A DNA stretch of 64,000 bases from Marchantia polymorpha subsp. ruderalis (GCA_037833965.1 AP031358.1:16624001-16688000), one strand, 5' to 3'. Counted from the stretch's first letter, positions 1-12,545 are shown. The notes: a model not told the origin generated them from the letters alone. A program made the numbers and translations.

Positions 1-1300
1 ACATCTTGTTTTCTATTATGATGGCACTCATGTCGCTTAAAAAATATGACATCATCATTGTTTACAAATAAGTACTCCTCCGACCAGCACCTCGCAGCCG
101 TTCTGTTTGGAGCAAGATATGATATGATCGGTAATTGTTTTAGGATTACGATCTCGATTCTTATGGCTCAGGGCATTGCTTGATGTGTGATCTCTAGCAA
201 TTTCCAATGGAGAGACGTGCTGATCAGCAGCCCCTGTTTGAACTGAGCTCAGGATCTCGGAGACCCGTCTTATCCTTCAAGCTTTGCCTATAAAATTTTG
301 CATTTTCGCATCTTCAAATGAACCTTTGTTTTTGGTGTCATTCATTATCTTTATCTACCGAGTAAGAGTATCTGAAGGCATATTCCGAGGGGATTGATCT
401 CTCTTATCATGTTGGTTTTTGCACCCCCCGGATTTTAGGTTCAGAGTACGGAAGTGGACGCTGGGTGGTTTGACTGAGAAGACGTATTTAATAAACGGAG
501 TTTTGTTGCGTAACAATTATGAACTCTATGCCATCATGAAGTCCACATTCGTAAACACTTGAGGGTCAGTTCTTCTTTCCGGTCATCCAACCAAACGGCC
601 AATAATCGATCTGCAGTTGAAGCCATACCACTTAACAGGTTGTTGTAAGCTGCTCGATGAAAAAACGTCAATAATATCACTCGAAGTCTCACTCGATCAC
701 ATCATCCACGAGAGAAGCAGAGAACGATTTAGTTGCGTACGATTTGAGTTGGAGTAGGAGGGAAAATATCCGACTGATGATGGATCAGTGGTCTGGACGA
801 TAGATGCAAGATCCACATATGGAAGATGTACCCTCAAGATGTCCTCGTAAACCGTTTCATAAGCTTTGGGATATATATATATATATGCTCAAACAGGAGT
901 CCGGGAAGAGAGGTAGAAGTTTATTTAGAGTCGCATGAAACTTTAAGTGCTCATTTTCACATGCACAATTCATCGAATACGAGACATGCTTCCTTCGCAA
1001 CTGTTTTTCACTAGCTGTAAAAAGTCCTTATCTTTAGTGAAGGCCTTGCATAGTGAATGTGATAAACACATCGACTGGAGGAGGAGAGATGATGTATGGG
1101 ATGGGATTCTCATCACTTTCTTCTTCTTAAACTTAGTCACAGATATGACAATAGCCGACGGGAAGGGAAGTCTGTTTGGAGCAGGTGGCAGTGAGACCTT
1201 CAGGCACGCAGATTCTGGACAGAAGGAAGCGCAGAACAATGGGGGTGCAAGGGTTGTGCAAGAGTATGTCGTCGGCCTTGCTCGCATGCATAACCGAAAA
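1..1300. other. Unassigned left edge
   Basis: Mixed-composition DNA with only short overlapping open frames on both strands and no recognisable protein. A short TA run lies near 873-884. It could be the flank of a gene outside the window. I see nothing further to support. Confidence 0.4.
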
Positions 1301-2337
1301 CCCATGCAAAGTCATGTTAACTACTCTACTGAAAGCCTGGGAGCAAGCACAGTGCGAATCGATCAGTCAACGAATCGATCGGGGATTTGATTCACGCAGG
1401 TGCCAAATGGTTGGTCGCCCTGCGCGAGAAGCAGCTCGCAACCATGTCTGGGCCATGCGAGCCAATGAGTCTGTGCCCGAGTCGAGTCGAGAGCCACTGG
1501 ACGCACGCAAGGTTCGCAATGAACTGGTTCGCTCGTCTCGCTGCCCTGCCCTGCCCTGCCCTGCCCTGGCCTCATGCAGCACGGTCTGTCGGTCGGAGAG
1601 AGAGAGAGAGAGAGAGGGAGGGATGGATAGACATTCAGATAAACAGACAGATATATTCGGTCGTCCTTCCGTGCTGCTGCGGTCATTCCGTTCTTGTGGC
1701 TGCTGCCCCAGGAGCTGAGGGGGGGAGGAAAAACATCCGCTGTCCAAATCCGAGCGGGATCACGAAACGCACATTCGATGCCGCGCAGAAGGTAACACAA
1801 GGGAGCAAGGGAGCAAGGGAGCAGGCAGGCAGGGGAAGGAAAGTGGGCAGAAGGTGCCGGGGAGGGGCAAACTGTAGGGAGAGGGGAGCTCAGTCACTCA
1901 CTCAATCACTCAAGCCTTCGGAAGCGGATGGAATCATCGCAGGGCCCACCAGGAGCTCGCATGAATGATGAAATTGTGGACAAAAGTGCTCGCACACAAG
2001 TGCGCTTGTGTGCCACTATTTTTGTAAGGAATCTCTCGGCCACCTGAGGACCTCGCTGGCCTGGATCCACCTTCGCACTATTGTCTATCTCTATATCTGG
2101 CTTCCTCTTTTCCCCCCTCCAAACCCCGGTCCTTCCTCCCGGCCTTGTGTACCCCCCTCCCGCGAGGAATCTTTGAATCTAATTTTCCTGGTGGTCTGTC
2201 CCCCTCTGACATCTTGCTATATCGGGGCCCTACTGGTTCCAGGTACCCCTCGGAACTTTCTCGCTTTCTCGCTGCTGCCCGGGGGCTCGCGACTCTGCTG
2301 CAGCCAGTGAACCTGCCCCGCGGGTCGGGGGGCTAAC

Positions 2338-2378
2338 TTGGGTTGGGTTGGGTTGGGGGGTGGGGGTGGGGTGGGGGG
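2338..2378 (+). other. G-quadruplex-type G-rich run
   Basis: At least seven runs of three or more G, separated by one or two T residues, occur in about 40 bases. This fits the standard G-quadruplex pattern many times over. Further G-rich runs lie at 3020-3055, 3160-3200 and 6050-6105 on the same strand. Confidence 0.6.
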
Positions 2379-4895
2379 CTCCGGGCCCCGTCGTCGCGAG
2401 GTGAATCTGCGACCTCCGCGCCGGGCCCCACCGCCCGCGGCTGGCCAATGGACGCGGACGTCGCCCCGAGACTGTCGTCGCGAATTTTTGGAGACGACTC
2501 GCGGCGTGGGGCCCGCCCCAGGAGGAGGCCCGAGCCCCGAGGCGCCCACGGAATTTTCTGCGCACCGCGGATTTGCGTCTCGGCTTCGGCGTCCGTGGCG
2601 ACGGACGGAGGTTCCTCCGCGGGATGTGTCGGGGCCGATCATTCTCATCCGGCCACCGCGCCGACGACTGGTGCGCCTCGCAGACGCCGGCGCCAGCCCG
2701 ACGGACAGAGGAGCGCTCCGTCCGTCCGCTCTCTCCGAAGAGCGACGCTCACTCTTCCGCCTCGGCTGCCCTGCTCGCTAACGGAGTCTCGAGTCCCGCC
2801 GGTCAGCGCTCAATTCCGTGCATTGCGCTGTACTTCCGTCAGCTCTGGGCGCGGTCGTACATACGCTGTGACGTCATTCGCTTGCGCCAGCGCCCGTAGG
2901 TTCCGACGGTCTCCGCCTCCGTCCGTTTCGCTCCATCGCCATCGGCGCTCCCGACGCCGTCAGGGGCCACAGACCGGAGCGCCCGTTCCAGGCCGACGCT
3001 TTGTCGCATGCGGCCATCGGGCGTGGGGGAGGGGGGTAGGGACCCGGCGGGCCCTGCGGTCGTTTCGCAGGGGAATAAAATAGGAAAATAAAAAGGGAAG
3101 GAGGCGGGGAAGGGGAAGGGGCTCGACCGATTTCGGGGGTGGGAACACTCAACCGTGCTGAGCTGGGCCGGTTGGGGGTAGGGGGTGGGTGGGTCACCGG
3201 GCGAAGGAATTTCGGAACAATTTCACCGCCATTTACTTGAATTTCACTCATTAGGTACAGGGCAGCGACAGATACAGGCCCCAAGGTACAGGGGATGCCG
3301 CAGTGGGCCAGAGGTGCGGTTAATCCCACGGAGCGCTGGCTCGGTTTGACGGCTGTACAACGGATTGGAGGGCAGTGGGGGCTCATCGTGATTAGTAAAC
3401 AGGAGCGCACATTATTCCCTAATCACCACATTCGCTTGTCACTTCTCAACCCCCGGTCCAGTCACTGCATCAAGCTATGATTCTCTCTCGCAGCTTTTTC
3501 CCAACCCCCGACGCTTGTTTCGGAATCGACCGAATCGAGCCTGATCGAGCGCTGCGCTGCGCACCCACCAGCCAGCCAGCCAGCCAGCCCCTCCAGCCCA
3601 GCCCACCCGCGCGCCCGGCCGGCCCTCCAGCCACTTGCTCTTTCTCAAGCTTCGTCCCGAGCTCTTTCCTTCCCCCTTTCCTTCTTCGCTTCCTCCTTTT
3701 CCTGCACGGCGATTCTCGCGAGCGATTTTGTTCGCTTCTGGACGTCTCCCTGTCGCCCCAGAGGAACGGGGCTCGCTTAGATTAATCAAATCTATCGCCT
3801 CGGTGCATATATTCTGCGGGTGCGTGGCGTTTGCGCATTTCCCCGATTAGATGGTTGGTCAGGCATTCGGTCGGTCATGTCATGCATGAAGGACGGGCAA
3901 CAGCAACAGGCATAGGAACAGGAACAGGAATCAGAATGAGGATAGGCGATTCTCGACTGCATCTCTCTCTCTCCCTCTCTCTGCGTTTGCCATTCCCTCC
4001 TTCCTTCCTTCCTTCCTTCCTTCCCTCATCGTTGCGTGTCCGCGAGGCTGCTGCTGCAAAAGCAGATTTCGCAGCGACTTCCTCTGGTTCTTGTGGTGCT
4101 TGTGGCTCGGGGCTCGCGGTTCGTTCTGGTTTGGGGTCGTGCCTTCGTGTGGTAGCAGGGCGACCATGAGGCCCAAGCGCAGCGGTGCGGAGCCCCAGGC
4201 ACCGGCCGGGCCGCGCCACGCCGGGTCGGTAATGAGGCCCGGCACTAACCCCCTTCTTTCGCTAATTTTATTTATTTCCGGCCGGGTTTCGGAGAAAAAA
4301 GGCCCGTGGAGTCGTTTATACAAGCCCTTTTCTGCTGACCTCCGCCCACTCACTGTGGACGGGTTTCGTTCTCCCCCCTCCCGTCTCGCGTCATTCGACC
4401 GCGCGTGATGCCATGCCTCTCCCGACCCTGACGTACGTCTTGCGTCGCGACGCCGAGCCGTGAGGAGGACCCCGATGGGGCTCAGGAAGGTTTTGGGGAC
4501 TCGGGACGGTGGAGATTCCATTCCATTCGCCATTCCCCCATTCCGCCCACGGCCGAGGCCCCCCCACAACGCTGCGAATCCTATATAGCCCAGATTAGTC
4601 TCTCCGGATTCGGCCCTCTTCATATTTTAGCGGCATTGGACCACAACCGCCCCCAGGTGCTCCCTTTGCGGCGGTTCGAGCCGGACGCAAAGACGCCACC
4701 CGGGCTGCGCGCACCCTGGAGCCCATCCGGATCTCCGAAGGGCGGTTGACGCAAACCTTGCTGCCATACTCTAGGGTTGGATCATAAAGTGCACTCCCTC
4801 CCTCCACGTGCGCTTCCTCTCGTCTCGCTCGACGCCGCAAACACTCAGCTCACTCTCTCTCTCTCCAGAGCTCGAGAGCTTGAGAGCTCGAGAGG

Positions 4896-4998
4896 TTTCT
4901 GAGTTGTGTATAATTACTGATTGCCACCGCAGAAAGCATTGAGGATTTCTGAGTTGTGTATAAAAACTGATTGATTACCACCGGAGACGGCATGGAGG
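4896..4998. repeat. Short tandem duplication, period 50 bp
   Basis: TTTCTGAGTTGTGTATAA begins at 4896 and recurs at 4946. Both are followed by a diverged ACTGATT...CCACCG segment and then GGATTT. The second copy reads TGTATAAAAA, a TATA-box-like string. The unit directly follows a CTCTCTCT / GAGAGCTCGAGAG stretch. Confidence 0.5.
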
Positions 4999-6394
4999 AT
5001 TTTCCACTCGCGCATTCCCGTCAGCGATGTGCACAGAGGACTATTGAATCACTGCTCGCTCGCTAGCTCGCTAGCTCATGGTTCAGGGACACATCCAGTG
5101 GGGGAGTGATCGATTCAGCGCAGGCATCAATCGGTGACCAGTGTCCGCGCGAGCCAGAGACTCGAGCATGCTATTTCAACCAAACAGTCAAAGCTCGAAC
5201 AGAATGCTCTACGGAGCCTGGGGAGCAGCGGATCTGCGAGAGCACCATGATCGAGCTAAAATTGCACCTCGCGCTCGGAATGAGGACGGTGAAAGTACAT
5301 TCTGGCACGTTCGGCTGCTGAGCCCTTGCGGGGGGAGGGCGTAAACAAAAGAACTCCGCATGCATGGCTTGGGCTTGGGCTTGGGCTTGGCTGCCCCTGG
5401 GGGCTGTGCGCACGAGCACGGCATCCATCCATCGCCTGCTAAAATTGCCAAGCCATTGACTCGGAGTTGTCCAAGCGCCCGGCGTCCGACGGATGGCGGT
5501 GGCGTCCGGGGGTCGCGTCAAATGGACCTACGTAGAGTGAGAGCAGTGCAACGGAGTTTCTGTGTTGCAAAAGGATACACCCGGCTCCCTGGCCCTGGGC
5601 GTCCATCGGTTCTCCAGCTCGACGGAACCGGCCGGACGGACGCAGGGAAGACGTCAAAGGAAAAAATCAACCGCTGGACAACCACAGTGCTCGCAGCAGT
5701 AGCGCGCAACTGGGGGCTGGTAGAGATGCGCATGGCGAGTGACGGACCGCTTTTGGACGCGGCTCAAGTGGCAGGGGTCGACGAGACCCCGGCGCTGGTT
5801 TCTTGGTCTTCCCGCCACTCGGGAGTGGACATGTGTCGGTCCAGCAGGTCGGACTCCGGGAGCTCCTCGAAGCGCGTGCGTGCTTGGCCGAGCGATGAAG
5901 CGCCCGCCATAGGATGGTGCAGGATCATGAGCGACAAGCGACTTCCCGCTCGCGGGTGCGCTGCCCCCGACCCGCTCCCGCTCCCCGGCCCGCGCTCTGG
6001 TCGCTTAGCCTGGCGAGGCGAAGTTGGGGGTTGGATCGAGGCGAGGCGGGGCTGGGGCTGGGGCTGGGCTAGGCTAGGCCGAGGGGAGGGGGGAGGGGGG
6101 AGGACGACGACGACGACGACGACGATGACGAGCCAATCCCCGCAAGAATTGAACCTTATCCGGTCCGGAATGGCGAGCGCGAGCGAGCGACGACAACCCG
6201 GCGATGTTGCAAATTGCGGAAGGCTGGACCGATCCGAGCTGTGGACGTGAGTGACCAACCAAGAAACGTGTTGTTTGGAGGATTCGCTCGCTGCTGCTGC
6301 TGCTCCTGCAGCCCTGGGGGTGGAAAGGAGTGGAGTGCAGACGGAGCTTGGTCGACGAGCTTGGCCAGGGTTTTTGGCTGCGAATCGGATTTCC

Positions 6395-8308
6395 ATGGCT
6401 ATGGCGGGAGCCGTAGTTGTCGTTCCGAGGTGCGGCACTCCCATTTCCTCGGCTCTTTCGGGGTCCGAAACATCGTGTAGTAGTAATTCGAGCTCCTTGC
6501 CAAAACAGGCGTCCTGCTCCCGCACTCCGAGCTCATTCCACGTTTCTGTCACATTGTCCTCTGCTTCTCCGTCTCTTCTGCGAAGCGGGTCGAGCTACTG
6601 GAACTCATGGACCGGACGTTCGCATTTGGGGAATGCGCAATTATTGAAAGTTATCACAGGTACGCTGTCGGATTCCTTCCTCATTTCAAACCCCTAATGT
6701 GCTGCGGAGTCTGATCCTGAAGATCGATTCAAGCATTATCTGGACTCCAATTTTGCTGGTTGGATTTAGTGGCTCTCGCTCGAAGGGAACTTCCGCTGAG
6801 ACAGTAGGTCGCCACTTTTCAGTGTGGTGAATTTGAATTTTGGTTCCGTGAATGTGCTTGCTGTAATTAATCACAGATTCCAATACAACTAACGGGAAGG
6901 ATTCTCCGATTGGCCTTCAATTGGCAGGAAGGCAGCAACTACTGTCAAAACAAGGCATTGTAGGAAGGGTGCACGCCTCATTACTAGGAGTCGGGGCGCC
7001 AGAGGCTCTGGTGATCGCTGTCGTGGCTCTGCTTGTCTTCGGACCTAAAGGTCTTGCAGAAGTGAGTGCAGCTTCATGCAATTCAGTCTGTAGGGGGTTT
7101 TCTTGCTTCTAGAATTGTGATCCTGAAATCTTGCAAGTTTTATTCTTTGACCCTATGAATTGGACTAATTGAACTGAAATTGGAGACCTAAATCACCCCA
7201 ACGATTTCGCCTCAAGTGCGCTTCTATGTGGGCAGAGTGGAAATGTCACTGCAAGACTTTTAAGATTATCTTCGTCATGCTGTGCAAAGATGCTGTACCC
7301 AGAATGCTGATGATTAGCTGGAATTCTTCATGTTTCAGGTTGCTCGTACGTTGGGAAAATCGTTGAAAGCGTTTCAGCCTACAATTCAAGAGCTTCAGGT
7401 AGAGAGAGGTTCAAAGCGTGCTGTAATGGTTTACAAGCTGTTTGAATGAGTGGTTGCTAAATTGTGCGATATTTTTGCCCTTCCTTGGGGTTCTATAACA
7501 GACAAAAACTTTAGGTGACTTTTCATCGTTTCTCTTTCATGACATTGTGCATCGCTCGTCATGACAGACCACACCATCATAAAGTGTTGAGAAAAAGATA
7601 TGATCAGCGTTGTCAATTACCTCATATTTCTCTATTCGGGTCTCTGTTTTGATTATTGCTAACAACATTTACGCTTTTCCGAACAGCAAGTGTCGAGGGA
7701 ATTTAGAAGCACTCTGGAGCAGGAAATTGGCTTGGATGAGCTTCGGAATCCAAAGCCTCTTGATCCTCCTTCTCGGCCTAAATCTGAATCACCCATCACT
7801 GGAGAGATGCCTCAAGATCTTCAACAGCCTTCCGTGCAATCGTCACAAATTGCCCAGCCTCCGACTATTAAAAGTTTGTACCTTGTCTGATATGAGTCCT
7901 TACTACAAGAAATTGTTGAGTAGATTTTTTATGTCTATCTTTAATGCTAAAATGCTTGAATGTTGATGCATAGTCTCACTTATTCATATTGCGCAGAAGG
8001 ACCTGAAGCTTACACGACAGAAGATTATGTTAGGGTGACAGCTGAACAAGCAAAATCCCTTGTTCCCGAAGACCTTCGCAAAGGTTAGATCCTTTCTGGT
8101 CTTGTCCCGTCTCAGATTGCACGCTGTGTGATGAGGCTTGGAGGAACTTTGTCAGTGGAAGAGCTAATACGTGTCCTTGCTTGCAGAAGCAGAGCGTGCC
8201 GCATGGGGAGGAAGTCCTCCACCTCCTCCAACAGATGTAGTCGAGGACAAAGAGGCTACAGGACCTGCGAAGCCAGAGGAGAAGAAGAGCGAGGAGATTT
8301 CATTATAA
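6395..8308 (+). CDS. HCF106: Chloroplast Sec-independent translocase subunit TatB/HCF106
   Basis: Six exons: 6395-6659, 6928-7061, 7339-7398, 7687-7873, 7997-8083, 8187-8308; 284 codons plus stop, close to other plant HCF106 proteins. In chloroplasts HCF106 works with cpTatC and Tha4 to move folded proteins into the thylakoid lumen by the delta-pH route. Residues 1 to about 105 are Ser-rich and suit a plastid transit peptide. Residues 111-131 carry the family signature GVGAPEALVI...LLVFGPKGL: Glu114 in the membrane helix and an FGPKGL hinge, followed by the amphipathic helix (EVARTLGKSLKAFQPTIQEL). Then come VSREFRSTLEQEIGLDEL, a Pro/Ser linker and an acidic-basic tail. The helix length and the QEIGLDEL block favour TatB over Tha4/TatA. 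The start is the first ATG of exon 1 in the context TTCCATGGCT; the next ATG is two codons later. All junctions are GT...AG and in phase. Confidence 0.93.
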
Positions 8309-10812
8309 ACTTTCTGATGCGGTCAGACTTTTCCAATCTGTTGGCTTTTGGAAGTTTTTATCGAGAACACACTGTAATATATCCGGAGAATTTTCCTGTT
8401 GCATTTTTCTTTCATTCTAGCGTAGTTATTGGCATTCATTCATGGTCGATTGAATAGACTCGTTTGTCTCTCTACTCAGACTCGTTATAAGTCTTGTGTC
8501 AGTGGTTGTTCACGGGAATGGAAGTCTTGTTGCTATATCACCTAGAGCGAATCAAAAATTTAGAATTGTTGATGGCATTACGTGTCTTTTTGCGTACACG
8601 TTTCTTCAGGTCATTCGACGACTCAATCTACATTCTATACATAGTACTTTGGTAACAGCCCACCCATTAACACGTAAGCCTCACACCAGCCGGTTGCATG
8701 TCTCACCACTCGCTTCTGGCCCCTGCTCTCGTTCAAAACGCAAGGCTGGTGGGCAGTTGGATACTGTTCACATCCTCAGTCGTTCCAAGGTTATATTCCC
8801 TGAAGGAAACAAACAGTTTCTTGCTGATTCTTCGGATAGTCAGTACATATGAATATCCTTTCAGATGAAGCACATCAGATTGTGCATCTTTTCCTGGCCC
8901 CACGACGAATTATTCTGCACTAGGAAAATGGACTTTCTGTGCATCTCCTTATCTGCAACTTGAAGTCGCAATTGAACAAAGGCCGTGTAAGACCAAAGCT
9001 GTATGGACAGTAATCTGTCTTCTATTGTACATCAGGCACGAACACAGGACAAACTTGATCTCTAGATGGCTACTCTGCAGTAAGTTGGCAGTGTACACAA
9101 CCTTGCGATGCGGTGATTGTAAATACTTTCGTATATTCTGTGACCGCAGTAGAGAATCGCAAGACTAGATAATATCGACAATTGTTGGTAAAGATCTTCT
9201 TGCGCTGAAGCACACACGTAATGAAAATTGGGAACAGCTATCTTCCACGCATTGCGCATCAGATCTTCAACCAGGCTTTTGGATCAATGTGTAAGCAAGA
9301 CTAGAGTTATGCGTGCGTAAAGAAAGTAGTTTCAGAAAAGATAGATGCACAGCCAAAGCAAATGAGTGCAAAGTTTACTGGTTATGTTCCTTGCATTTAG
9401 GGTATTAAATCACTTTTATTCCTTCCTTGTTAAGATGTTGCTAACATGCGCTCTCCCACGTCACAAACTTTACACAACATCCACGTCAAAAACTGCATGA
9501 ATGGATGCAAGATACTGGCAGTGCCATAGAGAAAATAAGCCATGGACACAAAGTCGATTTGGTGGCGGATTCTTGACTTCAATCCGTTTAGATAACAATT
9601 TCAAAAATGTAGCAAAAGAAATGTTCAAGGTTGCCTGAATCTATTCCGACGATTAAAGGTAGAAACTACAAAAATTGGATGCTTTTCCGCAGATCACTCG
9701 AAGTACCTTCTGGCAAGTCGGATTCAAGCTTAAAACAAAGGTGTTGCGCAATTGTATCTTTCGTATTAAACTAACTCTCAGAAGTCTGAACACCGGGTGA
9801 TGGTGCAAACTGAGAATATCGTCTAGGGTTTAGGGGTCCAAATAAGGAGAAGAACAGCAACCCCAATATGGCACATTATTTGCAGTCCTGCAGTTGCCAG
9901 CAGCAGAGCGTGGACAATCCATCAAGACCTTTTCACTCCAACTATTAACAGTATCACAAGTCATGAAGGAAGGGTTTTAACAGATCACACGATGGTACAA
10001 TATTGTTGAATCTGGATGCATACATCCAGCATCAGATGCTTTCAACTCGAGCTCAACACTCGACGAGCGAGTTCGGCAGCCTGCCAAAAATTTGGTAAAA
10101 TGGTACAGTTCGATGTCTTTTCTTGGGAATGTCATGGCCAGATGTTCTCCGACAGCCATGATCCTGGATACAGCACTAATATCCTCTGCGCTTGGCTGGT
10201 ATGACGAGTAAACATTGCAATGTCCTGCACACGAAAATTCCAACATTCAAAATCCAATTCGCGTGTCGCCAGGAACGCAAGAGCTCAACACTCCTGCAAA
10301 ATTTTCTCTTCCTGATGTGAATGTCCGATGTTCAACCATAAGTATTAACACAAACGATGAGCATTTTGACTTCGAATCCAACGGAAAAGATTTCAATTAT
10401 CCTTCCAAAACGGCAGGAAAAAAAACAAACAAAAACGAACACATCTTTGGGATGCGATTGCAGTTGCCAAATTTGGGAACCACCATATGAAAGAGCACAG
10501 CTCCAGGTTGGGAAGGCTGCAATAATTTGGACAATACTCAAAAAAACAGTGATATGGCTTCCATGACTGTACCGCTGCAGCCTTCTCAAACTCACTGATT
10601 ACGAATTTCTATAACCCAATCGGCCCAGACGGTGTCCATCACGACGTTTGCACAGGTGACCTGACCATATTTTACGAGACGAAAGGTCAATAAATAGACA
10701 GATTCCCAACCAGGCGATGGGGAGTGGACCTCCTCATGCTCAATTCGCAGAGAGAACAAACGAACTTACGAGAGGCAGATTTGAAAGTTACTTTCTTCTT
10801 CTTCTTCTTCTT
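8309..10812. other. Intergenic DNA between HCF106 and the DUF4535-type gene
   Basis: It holds the 3' ends of the two convergent genes. No frame resembles a known protein. A minus-strand frame at 9977-10246 has ordinary composition but no recognisable domain and no clear splice partners. I call no gene. Confidence 0.4.
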
Positions 10813-10815
10813 CTA
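10792..10815. repeat. (TTC)n/(GAA)n microsatellite at a stop codon
   Basis: About eight TTC units lie at the stop codon and start of the 3' UTR of the small minus-strand gene. Confidence 0.7.
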
Positions 10816-10998
10816 AGAGCTCGAATCATCATCGCCCTTCCGATTACTCGGTTTCCGATACTGCTCTTCCAAGTGCCTGGCGATCACAAGGCCTGTCTTG
10901 ATCAGCCCCTGAATGTTGGGCACACTGTAATTCTGGGCTATGTACACTCCAAACAGGGTGCCCATGGAAAACGAGAAGGTGCTCCGGATTAGCCCCAT
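10813..10998 (-). CDS. Small single-membrane-helix protein, DUF4535 type
   Basis: An intron-free frame of 61 codons starts at the ATG at 10998 and ends with TAG at 10813. The frame stays open upstream, but that part is Arg/Ser-rich without family resemblance. The internal Met begins a sequence typical of the short plant family, with conserved MGLIRSTFSF, a small-residue helix MGTLFGVYIAQNY, SVPNI and a basic HLEEQYRKP tail, so I choose it as the start. Members are about 50-70 residues and have been described in plants as small membrane proteins of mitochondria and possibly plastids. Residues 10-23 could span a membrane. The tail ends in Asp and Ser, and a (GAA)n microsatellite follows the stop codon directly in the 3' UTR. 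Family assignment is fairly sure; function and location are inferred. Confidence 0.75.
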   Translation of the reverse strand: MGLIRSTFSFSMGTLFGVYIAQNYSVPNIQGLIKTGLVIARHLEEQYRKPSNRKGDDDSSS

Positions 10999-12060
10999 GC
11001 TTCCAACTCTCCTCCCACCACCAGGATCTCTGCCGCCCCAAATGCAAATGGAAGAGCGACTGATCGACTGCGTGTGGGCGCGAATGATTGTCCGTATCGC
11101 CCTCTCAGAAACTGAATTCAATCTACAACCACGAGCCGGAGCCGGAGCGAGCCGACCGGAGAGCACACGGCATTTGAACCCGGATTTCGAACCTAGAATT
11201 GCACCACCACCTCATCGCTCCTCTGCTGCCCATCACCTGCGCTGCGAGAAATTGGGCCCTTTGTCTTCTCTTCAGATCTCCGACCCTGACTCGCGCTCCT
11301 GCTGCCCCTCAACTTCCCCTTCCCCCTTCCCCTTCCCTTCATGGGCGTCAGTCACTTCTTCCCCCGTCACCGCCAAGACGAGAAGAGGAGGCAACCAGGG
11401 CTTATTCCTTAGCCCCCACGCCACCGCTGCGAGCCCCCCTCATGCATCCCCCTCGGGCCTTCTCCTCCCGCTCGAGCTTCTGATCCCGCTTCTCCTGCCC
11501 CAGGCCCAGCCCCAGCCCCAACCCCAACCCCAGCCCCTGCTCCTTCCTTCCTCCTCCATTCTTTCATTCATTCGTTCTTTCACCCGTTCCCCGGCCCGCG
11601 CCCCCCGCCCCTCTTTCGTTTTCGCCCATTTCGTCTGACGGGACTCGATGCCTCCATGATTTCAGTCCTCACCGGCTGCTACCTGTTTACCCTGCCGCCA
11701 GGCGGTGGAACTGCGTGCCTCGTGCTTCCGCTCGCACTGGCACGCTTTCAGTTACACCTGGTTCAGTCGGTCCGTCGTTGCGAAGTCGTCTGTGCTGCGG
11801 TTCTTGACTGCCGACACAGCCTTGGCTGAACGGGACATGCGCGCTTGACTTTAGTAAAGTTCCAGCCATTTGTTTACACTTGATTCGGAATAGTCGGGAT
11901 ACAGTCATGTGTTTGGCGGCCATTAAGATTAGAAGAAAGATCGTCTCGGAGATCACTAATATTGCTGGATTGGCGGCGAATGGATGGGTAATCCTGAAGG
12001 TCTCATATTTGGCGCTTCGGATATGTACATCTTTTCTGCTACGTGTAGATTCTTTTAATC
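10999..12060. other. CT-rich leader/promoter of the small minus-strand gene, then intergenic DNA
   Basis: From 11000 to about 11640 the DNA is GC-rich and strongly pyrimidine-biased on the plus strand, with CCCAGCCCCAGCCCC-type runs at 11500-11540. It lies upstream of the minus-strand gene, so it probably holds its leader and promoter. The 232-residue plus-strand frame here (10940-11638) is Pro/Ser/Leu-rich and antisense to the real gene. Composition becomes ordinary after 11640 and no gene is seen. Confidence 0.4.
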
Positions 12061-12495
12061 TCGTTGTATAGTATATTTTAAATGATAGATTTTACTGCTT
12101 GGGATATTCTAGTTGGTACAATCCGTATGACAATTAAACTTTGTAGGTGAAGTTTTGAAATATTCCTTTTGCATGCTTGATTTGAATATTTTGGATACCG
12201 TAAATCATATTTTCCATTAAAACATTATTGTTACGTATGTCATGTTTCCGTTTTGGTTTGTCTCTTCATAAATTGATCGTATCTTCCCATATTGTTTGAA
12301 TTTTTAAGCTACATGTATTCACTGTAGTAACTTAACATTTGTATCATGATCTTTGTTGCACAATTTGGATCAGATTTTGTTTTAAAGAAGACAAGTATTT
12401 TAGGAAATATGCACTAGCAAGAAACATTGAGTCATATAGCATTTTTGACGTAAATGAAATTTTTTAATTTATTTCTTAAAATCTCATCTTTGAAA

Positions 12496-12545
12496 AATCT
12501 TACAATATGTCTATATATATATATATATATATATATTGTAAGATT
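12496..12545. repeat. Inverted repeat around a (TA)n tract
   Basis: AATCTTACAATAT (12496-12508) is the exact reverse complement of ATATTGTAAGATT (12533-12545). The loop is almost entirely TA repeats. It could fold as a hairpin or mark a small foldback element. Confidence 0.65.

Larger units (their letters stand above)
1300..6394. other. GC-rich, repeat-rich region upstream of HCF106
   Basis: About 5 kb of GC-rich DNA with many C-, G-, CT- and GA-rich runs. All long open frames overlap each other on both strands, are rich in Pro, Arg, Gly and Ser, and resemble no family, so I treat them as by-products of base composition. Simple repeats include (CTGCC)n at 1541-1567, (GA)n at 1596-1616, (TTCC)n near 4000-4025 and (GAC)n near 6103-6129. 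A TATA-like CCTATATAGCC lies near 4578-4588. The last part probably holds the promoter and leader of the HCF106 gene; the rest may be a promoter or leader of an unseen transcript. Function is inferred from position and composition only. Confidence 0.4.

Noticed and set aside
1541..1567. Tandem CTGCC units as a possible CRISPR or satellite array
   Set aside because: A simple pentanucleotide microsatellite with no spacers; CRISPR arrays are not expected in a plant nuclear genome.
2343..3083. 246-codon plus-strand frame
   Set aside because: It is Arg/Pro/Ser-rich, has overlapping frames on both strands and no similarity to any family I know.
5360..6250. 296-codon plus-strand frame upstream of HCF106, and its 262-codon antisense partner
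   Set aside because: Both strands are open because of GC richness, composition is low-complexity in the GAC and GGCTGG tracts, and no domain is recognisable.
10940..11638. 232-codon plus-strand open frame
   Set aside because: It is antisense to the small minus-strand gene and its CT-rich leader, is dominated by Pro, Ser and Leu, and owes its length to GC richness.
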